Under the pieces are notes generated by a model, which made no database searches, was not told the DNA's origin, and saw only the letters and a list, made by a program, of their open reading frames with translations. Below are positions 1 through 7,636 of a stretch of DNA of 64,000 bases, piece after piece. The stretch covers positions 5,522,501 through 5,586,500 of the forward strand of contig NZ_RCHV01000002.1 in NCBI RefSeq assembly GCF_003665095.1, in the 5' to 3' direction. This stretch comes from Streptomyces sp. Z26. Its GTDB lineage: Bacteria; Actinomycetota; Actinomycetes; Streptomycetales; Streptomycetaceae. Both the position numbers and the translations under genes were made by a program. The stretch's first letter is position 1; each line of letters opens with the position of its first letter.

Positions 1-3
1 GGT

Positions 4-309
4 TCACAGCACCTCACCCCGACTCCGGGCGTTGCAGCGGGCGTTCAGCGCACTGAGGCACTCCCTCGGGTCCGCCAGCCGCACCCCTTCCGGGGGCGCC
101 TCCCACTCCCTCGGGTCCGCCAGCCGCACCCCTTCCGGGGGCGCCTCCCACTCCCTCCCGCCACCGACCGGCCGCAGCGCCCAGAACGGGCCGATGGTTC
201 CGCGGAACTCACCGATCCGGTCCTGGTGGGTGGTGTCCACCACGAGCGTTCCGACGTTGGGCAGGGTGGGAGGTTCCTGCCGATGGGCAGGACCGGACTC
301 ACCGGACAT
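4..309 (-). CDS. hypothetical small protein, divergent from the Scr1-type regulator
   Basis: A 101-aa protein of a kind often found next to Scr1/DUF397 loci in Streptomyces; I recognise no functional domain. The ATG at 309 was chosen because GGAGAGGAG lies just upstream; an in-frame longer version would start at 342 without a good ribosome site. Residues from about 56 hold two identical copies of a 15-residue unit (REWEAPPEGVRLADP), encoded by a perfect 45-bp tandem duplication at 59-148, so a relative without the duplication would be about 86 aa. It is transcribed away from the regulator at 381 with a 71-bp gap that must hold both promoters. A role in the neighbouring toxin-antitoxin-like locus is inference from position only. 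Confidence 0.6.
   Translation of the reverse strand: MSGESGPAHRQEPPTLPNVGTLVVDTTHQDRIGEFRGTIGPFWALRPVGGGREWEAPPEGVRLADPREWEAPPEGVRLADPRECLSALNARCNARSRGEVL
59..148. repeat. 45-bp tandem duplication, two perfect copies
   Basis: Unit 1 is 59-103 and unit 2 is 104-148; both begin CACTCCCTCGGGTCCGCCAG and are identical. A further 9-bp partial copy follows at 149. The unit is a multiple of three, so the reading frame of the small minus-strand protein is kept and 15 residues are duplicated. Confidence 0.95.
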
Positions 310-380
310 GACCGCTCCTCTCCGTAGTGATTCCACTACCAAGCGGCATCAGGGTGACCTAGTCTGAGAAGCCGCTCAAC

Positions 381-1244
381 GTGTCAGGAACGACAGAAAA
401 GTTGGTGACGGCGTTGGTCAACCGCAAGGAGTTGCACCCCGACAGCAGTCCGCAGGCCGCTTTCGGCGCGCAACTGCGCAGAGCCCGCGAGGGGAAGGGC
501 TGGAAGCAGGAGGATCTGGCCGCGGAGATGGAGTATTCGAGTACGCACATCTCGGCCGTGGAAACCGGACGCAAAATGCCAACCTCGCGGTTCTCGCGCA
601 GCGCTGACCGGGCGTTGGGCGTCGGAGACCTGTTCCAGCGCAAGTGGCGCGAACTCAGTCACGGCATCCTGCTGGAGGGCTTCTCGGAGTACGTGGGGTA
701 CGAGGGCCGGGCGGTCGAGATCCGGCTGTACGAGATCGGCATCATCCCCGGCCTGTTGCAGACCCCGGACTACGCACGCGTGCTGGCGGACAGCGCGGTG
801 CAGCGGGGCGCGATCACACCTGAACAGGCCGATGAGCGGGTGGCGTTCCTGCTCGAACGGCAACAGGCGCTGGAACGAACGCGCCCACCCATGGTGTTCG
901 TGGTGATGGACGAGAGCTGCGTCCGCAGGACGATCGGTGGCTCGGCGCTCATGGAAGCGCAGTTGGAACGGCTGACGGAGTTCGCGGCCCGCCCGAACAC
1001 GGTGCTCCAGGTGGCACCGTTCGACATGGGCGAGCGGCGCACGTTCGACCTACCCGTTTACCTCTTGACGCTCAGCGATAGGTCGATGCTTGCGTACGCC
1101 GAATCGCAGGCGCAGGGACATCTTGACCGGGAGACCTCGGGTGTCGTACCGATGCTGAACGCCTACCATCAGCTACAGGCCGAAGCGCTCTCCCAAGCGT
1201 CCTCCGTGGCCATGATCCAACAGTTACGAAAGGGCACCCCATGA
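381..1244 (+). CDS. Scr1-family antitoxin-like XRE regulator (HTH + DUF5753)
   Basis: A 287-aa DNA-binding protein. Residues about 27-80 form an XRE helix-turn-helix (LRRAREGKGWKQEDLAAEME, then SSTHISAVETG), and residues about 98-280 match the DUF5753 ligand or partner-binding region (GLLQTPDYARVL, QVAPFDMG). It overlaps the following DUF397 gene by ATGA, the standard arrangement of Scr1/Scr2 (SCO4441/4442-like) pairs, in which the XRE protein acts as the antitoxin-like regulator of its small partner. The start is GTG at 381. Residue 282 is encoded by TTA (1224-1226), the only in-frame TTA I noticed in the window, so full-length translation may depend on the bldA tRNA. Regulation of development or metabolism by such pairs is family knowledge, not shown here. 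Confidence 0.9.
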   Translation: MSGTTEKLVTALVNRKELHPDSSPQAAFGAQLRRAREGKGWKQEDLAAEMEYSSTHISAVETGRKMPTSRFSRSADRALGVGDLFQRKWRELSHGILLEGFSEYVGYEGRAVEIRLYEIGIIPGLLQTPDYARVLADSAVQRGAITPEQADERVAFLLERQQALERTRPPMVFVVMDESCVRRTIGGSALMEAQLERLTEFAARPNTVLQVAPFDMGERRTFDLPVYLLTLSDRSMLAYAESQAQGHLDRETSGVVPMLNAYHQLQAEALSQASSVAMIQQLRKGTP

Positions 1245-1450
1245 CGACTGAGACCCCGCGTTGGTTCACGTCTTCGTACAGCAACAACGGCGGTGCTTGC
1301 GTCGAGGTTGCCGCGAACTTCGTCGCGTCGCGGGGCGTGGTCCCGGTCCGTGACTCGAAGGTCCCGGCCGGCCCGGTGTTGGCCGTCCCCGCCGCTTCCT
1401 TCGCCGCGTTCGTGTCGGGCGTGGCGGGTGGAGAGTTCGGCGCGGTCTGA
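1241..1450 (+). CDS. DUF397 domain-containing protein (Scr2-like partner)
   Basis: A 69-aa protein that is essentially one DUF397 domain: RWFTSSYSNNGGACVEVA near the N-terminus, then the typical VxVRDSK and a hydrophobic end with a FAAFVSGV-like segment. It is translationally coupled to the XRE gene through ATGA at 1241-1244. DUF397 proteins act together with DUF5753 XRE regulators (WhiJ- and Scr-type loci); which member is toxin-like in this locus cannot be told from sequence. A GC-rich hairpin follows at 1473. Confidence 0.9.
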   Translation: MTTETPRWFTSSYSNNGGACVEVAANFVASRGVVPVRDSKVPAGPVLAVPAASFAAFVSGVAGGEFGAV

Positions 1451-1472
1451 GACCGTCGCCCGTAGCCGCAGC

Positions 1473-1502
1473 GGAGCCCTGTCCCGTGTGGGACGGGGCT
1501 CC
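1473..1502 (+). terminator. hairpin after the first DUF397 gene
   Basis: GGAGCC and GTCCC on the left pair with GGGAC and GGCTCC on the right around a GTGT loop, with small internal mismatches. No U-tract follows, which is usual for Streptomyces terminators. Confidence 0.5.
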
Positions 1503-1608
1503 GTGCTGTCATCTCCGCCCCAGCGGGCGGGAGTTGAGGCCGTCTGTTCAGGTAGGTGCGAAGCGGCCTACGCTCGGACCTGAGCTTCTGCGACGGAAGG
1601 GCAATCCC

Positions 1609-1817
1609 GTGACGACCGAACCCCCGCGTTGGTTCACCTCTTCGTACAGCAGCAACGGTGGCCAGTGCGTGGAGGTGGCCGTGAACGTTGTCGCGTCGCG
1701 CGGCGTGGTCCCCGTCCGTGACTCGAAGTTCCGTCCGGCCCGGTGTTGGCCGTCCCCGCCGCGTCGTTCGCCGCCTTCGTGACGGCAGTGGCGGACGGCG
1801 GGTTCGGCGTCGTCTGA
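1609..1817 (+). pseudogene. second DUF397 gene, frameshifted copy
   Basis: This is a tandem paralogue of the gene at 1241: GTG start with GGAAGG upstream, then RWFTSSYSSNGGQCVEVAVN in frame. Compared with the first copy, one base is missing just after the codons for VRDSK (around 1728-1740). The frame then runs to a premature TGA at 1780-1782, while the original TGA sits at 1815-1817. The span from start to original stop is 209 nt against 210 nt in the intact copy. The second half of DUF397 is therefore lost. A sequencing error in a GC-rich stretch is the main alternative explanation. Confidence 0.8.
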
Positions 1818-1857
1818 GGCTGTCGGCCGGAAGGTCTATGTCGGCTGGGACGCGGGC

Positions 1858-2214
1858 TCAGGCGTCGGCGTGCTTCCTCGACGCGGTGGCAAGCCGCGTC
1901 ACGAGCTGGTCCGGGGCCGGTTTGTGCGGCGGGAAGGTGACGCCGGTCTTGCTCGCCGTGAGGCCCTTCGCCGCGATCTCCTCGGCATGCTCCGAGATCG
2001 CCGGGGCGAGGAAGTACACCCCGATCTTCTTGCTGAACGCCGCGTAGCTCGCCACGACCTTGCCGCGCATCCGGAACCCCGGCATGTCGTACGCCACCAT
2101 CTCCTCCGCGTCCGGGAGGGCCTCGCCCAGGAGGTCTCGGAGGCGCTGGAGAGCCGGGCGGAACGCCTCCGGTGCGGCAGCGATGTAGGAGTCGTGGTCA
2201 GGGACGGTCGCCAT
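1858..2214 (-). CDS. DUF1801 / YdhG-like protein
   Basis: A 118-aa protein of the DUF1801 family, with the diagnostic start DHDSYIAAAPE and AYDMPGFRMRGKVVASYAAF followed by KKIGVYFLAP. Members are sometimes called iron chaperones by similarity to frataxin-fold proteins, but a biochemical role is not established. ATG is preceded by GGAGGAAGG. It converges on the DUF397 pseudogene and is separated by 46 bp from the DUF3099 gene upstream on the same strand. Confidence 0.85.
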   Translation of the reverse strand: MATVPDHDSYIAAAPEAFRPALQRLRDLLGEALPDAEEMVAYDMPGFRMRGKVVASYAAFSKKIGVYFLAPAISEHAEEIAAKGLTASKTGVTFPPHKPAPDQLVTRLATASRKHADA

Positions 2215-2260
2215 GGCTGTGCCTTCCTCCGGGGAGAGGAAACTCTAGCCGTGCGGCCGG

Positions 2261-2497
2261 TCACCGTGCGGGGTCGTCGTCCTCGTCCCACCAACTGTCG
2301 TCCGGTTCCCGCCTGTTGCCGACGATCGCGGCCACCGGGGGGATCACCATCGCGACCACGCACATGCCGACCGCGACCGGGACCGACCAGAACCGGACCA
2401 CGGACCACGCGCCGACGAAGAGGGTGAGGCAGACCGCCATCAGCGCGAAGTAGCGCCTGCGCCGCCGTGCGTACACCCCTCCACCGTACGCCCGCAC
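2261..2497 (-). CDS. DUF3099 small membrane protein
   Basis: A 78-aa protein with an Arg-rich N-terminus (ARRRRRYF), two hydrophobic segments (LMAVCLTLFVGAWSVV and VGMCVVAMVIPPVAAIV) and an acidic Trp-containing tail (DDSWWDEDDD). This pattern is the DUF3099 family of actinobacterial membrane proteins of unknown function. Both candidate starts are GTG: 2497, used here, or 2476, which matches the shorter N-terminus common in relatives. It begins 10 bp after the stop of the PaaX-like gene and may be co-transcribed with it. Confidence 0.8.
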   Translation of the reverse strand: MRAYGGGVYARRRRRYFALMAVCLTLFVGAWSVVRFWSVPVAVGMCVVAMVIPPVAAIVGNRREPDDSWWDEDDDPAR

Positions 2498-2507
2498 CAG
2501 CGCCCCG

Positions 2508-3329
2508 CTACCCGGCCGCGCGCAGTTGCGCCGGGTAGCCCGCGCCCGCGTCGCGCAGCCGGTCGTGCAGTCCCGCGAAGACCCGCGCCGACCGTTCGCC
2601 TGGCCAGTCCGGCGGCAGCAGCCGCGCGGGCAGGCCGGGGTCGGCGTACGGCAGGCGGCGCCAGGCGTCCAGGGCCAGCAGGTAGTCGCGGTACGCGTCC
2701 TCCGCCGGTACGCGTCGCCGCCGCGCCCACGTGCGCAGCACCGGTTCGTGCGCCGCGAGGAACTCCTCGTGCAGTTCCCCGATCGCCGTCAGGTCCCACC
2801 AGCGGGCGACGGCCTCGCCGGTCGGCTCGAACCCGGCGTGCGTACCCCGGAACAGGTCGACGTACGGGGTGAGTTCGAGCCGTCGCAGCGCGTGCCGCGT
2901 CTCGTCCTCCAGGTGGGACGGGGCGATCCAGACGCCCGGCGCCGCGTTGCCGAAGCCGAGCCGGGCCAGGCGTGAGCGCAGGACGTGCCGCCGTCCGCGT
3001 TCGGTCTCCGGTACGGAGAACACGGCGAGCAGCCAGTCGCCGTCGGGTCGTGGCGGGGCGTAGATGCGCCGGTCGCCGTCCTCCAGCAGTTCGCGGGCGG
3101 CGGGCGAGGGCGCGTATCCGGCGGAGCCGCCGCTCGCGCGCGCGGACACGAGCAGTCCGCGTCGCTTCAGCCGCGACACGGCGGACCGTACGGACGGCGG
3201 GTCGACGCCGACGCTGCCGAGGAGGCGGATCAGCGCGGCGACCGGCACGGTGCCGTCCGGCGCGAACTCGCGCCCGTACGCGCCGTAGAACGTGACGATG
3301 AGGGAGCCGGGTGAAGGGTGCTGTGCCAC
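2508..3329 (-). CDS. PaaX-family transcriptional regulator
   Basis: A 273-aa member of the PaaX family, which represses aromatic-acid catabolic genes and is released by an aryl-CoA ester. The N-terminal winged helix is at residues about 10-75 (FYGAYGREF, SVRSAVSRLKRRGLL). The central region carries WLLAVFSVPETERGRRHVLRS and LARLGFGNAAPGVWIAP, and the C-terminal PaaX domain includes AIGELHEEFLAAHEPVL. The neighbouring aryl-CoA ligase, acyl-CoA dehydrogenase and Rid genes make an aromatic-CoA effector likely; the exact ligand is unknown. A TGAC-GACA-GTCA inverted repeat at 5301-5312, between the two divergent catabolic genes, is a possible target. Confidence 0.88.
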   Translation of the reverse strand: MAQHPSPGSLIVTFYGAYGREFAPDGTVPVAALIRLLGSVGVDPPSVRSAVSRLKRRGLLVSARASGGSAGYAPSPAARELLEDGDRRIYAPPRPDGDWLLAVFSVPETERGRRHVLRSRLARLGFGNAAPGVWIAPSHLEDETRHALRRLELTPYVDLFRGTHAGFEPTGEAVARWWDLTAIGELHEEFLAAHEPVLRTWARRRRVPAEDAYRDYLLALDAWRRLPYADPGLPARLLPPDWPGERSARVFAGLHDRLRDAGAGYPAQLRAAG

Positions 3330-3494
3330 GCGGTCACTCTAGGGACTGTCTGCTGACGAGCGTCGTCCCCAGCGGGGTGCCGGCGGTGGTCGGTGCGTGC
3401 GGCCGCAAGGCGGAGGGGCGTCCTCGCAGCGGGCTGCGTGGATGTTCCGACAACGCGGCGGACGTGCTGCCGGGCGCCTCCGGCAAGGCGGGAT

Positions 3495-5222
3495 TCAGCA
3501 GGCGGGACCAGGGGCGGCACCGGGCGCCGTCCCGTCCGCGCGCAACCGGAAGCGCTGGAGCTTGCCGGTGGGCGTGCGGGGCAGGGAGTCCGCGAACACG
3601 ATCTCCCGCGGGCACTTGTACGGCGTCAGCTCCGCCGCGGTGAACTCCCGCAGGCGGTCCGCGGTTTCACTCCCACGGGGGGTGCCGTCACGCAGCACCA
3701 CGTGTGCCACGACGGACTGGCCGCGTCGCGCGTCGGGTCGTCCGACGACGGCCGCCTCCAGCACGTCGGGGTGGCGCAGCAGGGCGTTCTCGACCTCGGG
3801 ACCGGCGATGTTGTACCCGGCGGAGATGATCATGTCGTCCGCGCGGGCGACGTACCGGAAGTAGCCGTCGGGCTCCCGTACGTACGTGTCGCCGGTGAGG
3901 TTCCAGCCGTCGTGCACGTACTCGCGCTGCCGCTCGTCGTCCAGGTACCGGCAGCCGACGGGTCCGCGCACGGCGAGCAGGCCCGGTTCGCCGTCCGGTA
4001 CGGGCGTCACGCGGTCCGCAGCGACGACGCGCGCCTCGAAGCCGGGCACGGGGACGCCCGTACGGCCGGGGCGGATCGCGTCGTCGGCGGCGGAGACGAA
4101 GATGTGCAGCATCTCGGTGGCGCCGATGCCGTCGATGAGCTTCAGGCCGGTGCGTTCGTGCCAGGCGTGCCAGGTGCCCTCGGGCAGGTTCTCGCCCGCG
4201 GAGACGCAGCGGCGCAGCGACGACACGTCGTACGGTTGCCCGTCCCCGTCCGTCGCGCCCTCGCCGTCGTCCCCGTCCGCCCCGCCCGTCCCGCCCGTCC
4301 CGTCCGCCCCGGGCGTACCGAGGCGGTCCAGCATGCCCCGGTACGCCGTCGGGGCCGTGAACAGCACGGAGATCCGGTGCCGCCGCACCGCCTCCAGCAT
4401 CTGCCCCGGCCCGTTCCACTGCTCCAGCACGGCGGCGGCGCCCGCCCGCAGCGGGAACACCACCAGCCCGCCCAGTCCGAACGTGAAGCCCAGCGGCGGG
4501 CTGCCCGCGAACAGGTCGTCCTCGCGCGGTCGCAGCACGTGCGCCGAGAAGGTGTCGGCGATCGCCAGCACGTCGCGGTGGAAGTGCGCGCAGCCCTTCG
4601 GACGGCCGGTGGTGCCGGAGGTGAACGCGATGAGCGCCACGTCGTCGGCGGCCGTCGGCACCGCCTCGTACCGGTCGGGGTGGTGCGCGGCGCGGCGCAA
4701 CAGGTCGTCCGGGCCCTCGCCGCCGTACGCGGTCACGCGCAGCCCCGGTACGTCCGCCTTCACCAGGTCGTCGAGGGCGCGGGCGTCGCACAGGGCGTGG
4801 TCGACGCGCGCGAGGTCGCAGAGGGTGCGCAGCTCCTGGGGGCGATGCGCGGCGAGCACGGTGACCGCGACCGCGCCCGCCTTCATCACGGCCAGCCAGC
4901 AGGCCGCGAGCCACGGTGTGGTGGGGCCGCGCAGCAGCACGCGGTTGCCGGGGAGCACGCCGAGGTCGTCGGTGAGGACGTGCGCGATCCGGTCGACGTG
5001 GGCGCGCAGCTCCTCGTACGTCCAGTCCACGCCGTCGCCGGTGAACGCGCGGCGGTCGCCGCCGAGCCGCCCGAGGGTGCCGTCGAGGAGTTCGGCGCCG
5101 CAGTTGAGCCGGTCGGGGTAGTCCAGGCCGGGCAGCCCGAAGGTCAGCCGGGGCCACTCGCCGGGCGGCGGCAGGTGGTCGCGGGCGAAGGTGTCGACAT
5201 GGGCTGACGGGCTGAGCTGCAT
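3495..5222 (-). CDS. AMP-binding aryl-CoA ligase (2-aminobenzoate/benzoate-CoA ligase family)
   Basis: A 575-aa adenylate-forming enzyme expected to make an aryl-CoA thioester from an aromatic acid, ATP and CoA. The P-loop-like motif FTSGTTGRPKG lies near residue 200, followed by GSPPLGFTFGLGGLVVFPLR, the A5 motif DGIGATEMLHIF, the WNLTGDTYVREPDGYFRYVA hinge region and the catalytic lysine in RTPTGKLQRF near the C-terminus. The sequence resembles 2-aminobenzoate-CoA and benzoate-CoA ligases more than acyl- or acetyl-CoA synthetases, but the substrate cannot be fixed by eye. A low-complexity Gly/Asp insert of about 30 residues follows MLDRLGTPGADG. It is divergent from the acyl-CoA dehydrogenase. 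Confidence 0.85.
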   Translation of the reverse strand: MQLSPSAHVDTFARDHLPPPGEWPRLTFGLPGLDYPDRLNCGAELLDGTLGRLGGDRRAFTGDGVDWTYEELRAHVDRIAHVLTDDLGVLPGNRVLLRGPTTPWLAACWLAVMKAGAVAVTVLAAHRPQELRTLCDLARVDHALCDARALDDLVKADVPGLRVTAYGGEGPDDLLRRAAHHPDRYEAVPTAADDVALIAFTSGTTGRPKGCAHFHRDVLAIADTFSAHVLRPREDDLFAGSPPLGFTFGLGGLVVFPLRAGAAAVLEQWNGPGQMLEAVRRHRISVLFTAPTAYRGMLDRLGTPGADGTGGTGGADGDDGEGATDGDGQPYDVSSLRRCVSAGENLPEGTWHAWHERTGLKLIDGIGATEMLHIFVSAADDAIRPGRTGVPVPGFEARVVAADRVTPVPDGEPGLLAVRGPVGCRYLDDERQREYVHDGWNLTGDTYVREPDGYFRYVARADDMIISAGYNIAGPEVENALLRHPDVLEAAVVGRPDARRGQSVVAHVVLRDGTPRGSETADRLREFTAAELTPYKCPREIVFADSLPRTPTGKLQRFRLRADGTAPGAAPGPAC

Positions 5223-5300
5223 GGCGGTCGTGCCCCCTTCGGCGGTGCGGAAGGCGGTGGTTCCCGGCGTGCCGGCGTCCCGATGAGCGTAACGTGTTGG

Positions 5301-5312
5301 TGACGACAGTCA
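5301..5312. promoter_or_regulatory. inverted repeat in divergent catabolic promoter region
   Basis: TGACGACAGTCA (TGAC-GACA-GTCA) lies in the 119-bp divergent region between the aryl-CoA ligase (start 5222) and the acyl-CoA dehydrogenase (start 5342), within a longer imperfect GTTGG..CAAC symmetry. It is a plausible PaaX operator by position only. Confidence 0.3.
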
Positions 5313-5341
5313 ACGGGCCGCGATAAGGAAGGGCGTTGCCG

Positions 5342-6523
5342 ATGCGGGCGTTCGCGCTGGAACCGGAGCAGCAGGAATGGTGCGCGGAACTGCGCACGCT
5401 CGCCACCGAACGGCTCCGCCCCCTCACCACCGGGCACGCGGAGGGCGACGGCAAGAGCCAGGGCCCCGGCGAGGGCGACGGGCAGCGGCCCGGCGCGGGC
5501 GGCGTGAACCGCCCGCTGGTCGCCGCCCTCGGCGACCTCGGCCTCCTCGCCCGCGTCTTCCCGTCCGGCGGCGCCCCCGCGTCCGCCCTGGACCTGTGCC
5601 TGCTGCGGGAGTCCCTGGCGTACGGCTGCACCGAGGCCGAGACCGCGCTCGCCCTCCAGGGCCTCGGCGCGTACCCGGTGGTGCGTTCCGGTACGGACGC
5701 GCAGCGTGCCCGCTGGCTGCCGGAGGTCGCCGCCGGACGGGCCGTCGCCGCCTTCGCGCTGAGCGAGCCCGGCGCGGGCTCCGACGCGGCGGCGCTGACG
5801 CTGGCCGCCCGCCCGGACGGGGCCGGGGGCTGGCGGCTGACCGGCACGAAGACCTGGATCTCCAACGCCCCGCACGCCGACTTCTACTCCGTCTTCGCCC
5901 GCACCGGGGAGGCGCCGGGCGCGCGCGGCGTCACCGCGTTCCTGGTGCCCGCCGACCGGCCCGGCCTCACCGGCGAGCCGCTGGACATGCTCTCCCCGCA
6001 CCCCATCGGCACCCTCCACTTCGACGCGGTGCCGGTCGCGGCGGCGGACGTGCTGGGCGAGCCCGGCGGGGGCTTCGGTGTCGCGATGCGCACCCTCGAC
6101 CTGTTCCGGCCCAGCGTCGGCGCCTTCGCGGTCGGCATGGCGCAGGCCGCCCTGGACGCCGCGCTCGCCCACGCCGCCCGGCGCGAGGCGTTCGGCGGCA
6201 CCCTCCGGGACCTCCAGGCGGTGTCGCACCAGCTGGCCGAGACCGCCACGCGCGTGGAGTCCGCCCGGCTGCTGGTGTACGCGGCGGCCGCCGCGTACGA
6301 CCGGGGTGACGAGGGCATCGCCCGGCGCGCCGCCATGGCGAAGCTGCACGCCACCGAGACCGCGCAGTACGCCGTCGACACCGCCGTGCAGATCCACGGC
6401 GCCGCCGCCCTCCAGCGCGGCCACCTCCTCGAACACCTCTACCGCGAGGTCCGCGCCCCCCGCATCTACGAGGGCGCCACCGAGGTGCAGCGCTCGATCA
6501 TCGCGAAGGAGCTGTACCGGTGA
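5342..6523 (+). CDS. acyl-CoA dehydrogenase family protein
   Basis: A 393-aa flavoenzyme expected to oxidise an acyl-CoA at the alpha-beta bond, or to act as a related flavin enzyme on the aryl-CoA made by the divergent ligase. It has the FAD-binding signature FALSEPGAGSDAAALTLAAR, the KTWISNAPHADFYSVF strand, and YEGATEVQRSIIAKELYR at the C-terminus, which contains the usual catalytic Glu position. ATG at 5342 is preferred over TTG at 5336 because AAGGAAGGG (5325-5333) is 8 nt upstream. A Gly/Glu-rich loop (residues about 32-55) interrupts the N-terminal helical domain and looks like lineage-specific padding. Its stop overlaps the Rid gene by GTGA. Confidence 0.88.
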   Translation: MRAFALEPEQQEWCAELRTLATERLRPLTTGHAEGDGKSQGPGEGDGQRPGAGGVNRPLVAALGDLGLLARVFPSGGAPASALDLCLLRESLAYGCTEAETALALQGLGAYPVVRSGTDAQRARWLPEVAAGRAVAAFALSEPGAGSDAAALTLAARPDGAGGWRLTGTKTWISNAPHADFYSVFARTGEAPGARGVTAFLVPADRPGLTGEPLDMLSPHPIGTLHFDAVPVAAADVLGEPGGGFGVAMRTLDLFRPSVGAFAVGMAQAALDAALAHAARREAFGGTLRDLQAVSHQLAETATRVESARLLVYAAAAAYDRGDEGIARRAAMAKLHATETAQYAVDTAVQIHGAAALQRGHLLEHLYREVRAPRIYEGATEVQRSIIAKELYR

Positions 6524-6933
6524 GCCTCCACCGCACCAACCCCGAGGGCCTCGCGCCCCCCGCCGGTTTCTCGCACGCCGTCACCGCCACCGGGAACCGG
6601 CTGGTGTTCCTCGCCGGGCAGACCGCGCTGAACGCGGACGGCGTGATCGAGGGCGACGGCCTCACCGCCCAGTTCGACCGGGCCCTCGGCAACCTGCTGG
6701 CCGCGCTCCACGCCTCCGGCGGCACCCCGGCCGACCTCACCCGCGTCACCGTCTACACCACCGACGTGGCCGCGTACCGCGCGCGGGCCGCCGCCCTCGG
6801 CCGGGTCTGGCGGGCGCACGCCGGGCGCGACTACCCGGCGATGGCACTGATCGGGGTCGTACGCCTCTGGGACGAGGAGGCGCTGGTGGAACTGGACGGC
6901 ATCGCGGTGCTGGACGACCCGGCGACGCCGTAG
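6520..6933 (+). CDS. RidA-family protein
   Basis: A 137-aa Rid/YjgF-family trimeric protein with RLVFLAGQTALNADG and DLTRVTVYTTDVAAYRA. Archetypal RidA hydrolyses reactive enamine/imine intermediates using a conserved Arg in PxRxxxxV; here that segment reads YPAMALIGVV, so the Arg is missing and it belongs to another Rid subfamily. The GTG start overlaps the acyl-CoA dehydrogenase stop, which points to a shared job in the aromatic pathway. A 15-bp-stem hairpin follows at 6954. Confidence 0.85.
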   Translation: MSLHRTNPEGLAPPAGFSHAVTATGNRLVFLAGQTALNADGVIEGDGLTAQFDRALGNLLAALHASGGTPADLTRVTVYTTDVAAYRARAAALGRVWRAHAGRDYPAMALIGVVRLWDEEALVELDGIAVLDDPATP

Positions 6934-6953
6934 CACCTGCCGCCCGGCACGCC

Positions 6954-6996
6954 CGCGCCCGCCGTACGGCCCCCGTGGCGTCGTACGGCGGGCGCG
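6954..6996 (+). terminator. strong hairpin between convergent Rid and VOC genes
   Basis: CGCGCCCGCCGTACG (6954-6968) pairs perfectly with CGTACGGCGGGCGCG (6982-6996) across a 13-nt loop. It sits between convergent genes and can serve both. Confidence 0.7.
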
Positions 6997-7025
6997 GCGC
7001 GCGGGCGGCCCTCCCGTGGGACCGC

Positions 7026-7436
7026 TCAGCCCTGGGCGGCGGACATGTCCATCCACATGAACTCCCAGAGGTGGCCGTCCAGGTCGTAGACCGCCCGCCC
7101 GTACATGAAGCCCTCGTCCATCGGCTCCCGCACGGCCTGGGCGCCGTTCGCCAACGCGCTGTCGGCGAGCGCGTCGACGACCTCGCGGCTCTCCACGCCC
7201 AGACAGACGGTGGACCCCGTCGTCTTGTGGGCGTCGGCGACCTCCTTCGTCGTGAACGTCTGGAAGAACGACTCGACGAGCAGCATCGCGTGGATGCCGT
7301 TGTCCTCGTCGATCACCATCGACGCCGCGTTGTCGTCGCTGAACTGCTCGTTGAAGGAGAATCCCAGCTTGGTGAAGAACTCCCGGGAACGGGCGAGGTC
7401 CTTCACGGGGAGGTTCACGAAGATCGCCTTGGACAT
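7026..7436 (-). CDS. VOC-family (glyoxalase-fold) protein
   Basis: A 136-aa vicinal-oxygen-chelate protein with one betaalphabetabetabeta repeat in each half: IFVNLPVKDLARSREFFTKL at the N-terminus and AVYDLDGHLWEFMWMD at the C-terminus. Members bind a metal and act in resistance, dioxygenation or isomerisation; the His/Glu pattern here (YDLDGHLWEF) is typical of the uncharacterised lactoylglutathione-lyase-like group. The ATG at 7436 begins exactly at MSKAIFVNLP, and a long upstream extension of the frame was rejected. Confidence 0.85.
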   Translation of the reverse strand: MSKAIFVNLPVKDLARSREFFTKLGFSFNEQFSDDNAASMVIDEDNGIHAMLLVESFFQTFTTKEVADAHKTTGSTVCLGVESREVVDALADSALANGAQAVREPMDEGFMYGRAVYDLDGHLWEFMWMDMSAAQG

Positions 7437-7636
7437 CGTTCTTCTCGTCTCTCTCGGTGCCCGCTCCGCTGCGGGCTCACGAAAGGACAGACGGCCCTCC
7501 CGCGCAGAACTCATCGGTCCGCGCGGGACGATGTGTAGCAACACCGAAACGATGCGCCCGCAACCACTCGTTCCGGGCCGCCCGCCGGTGCCACGATGCC
7601 CCTTCGGGGAACCGACACTCTGGGGAACGACCTGCG

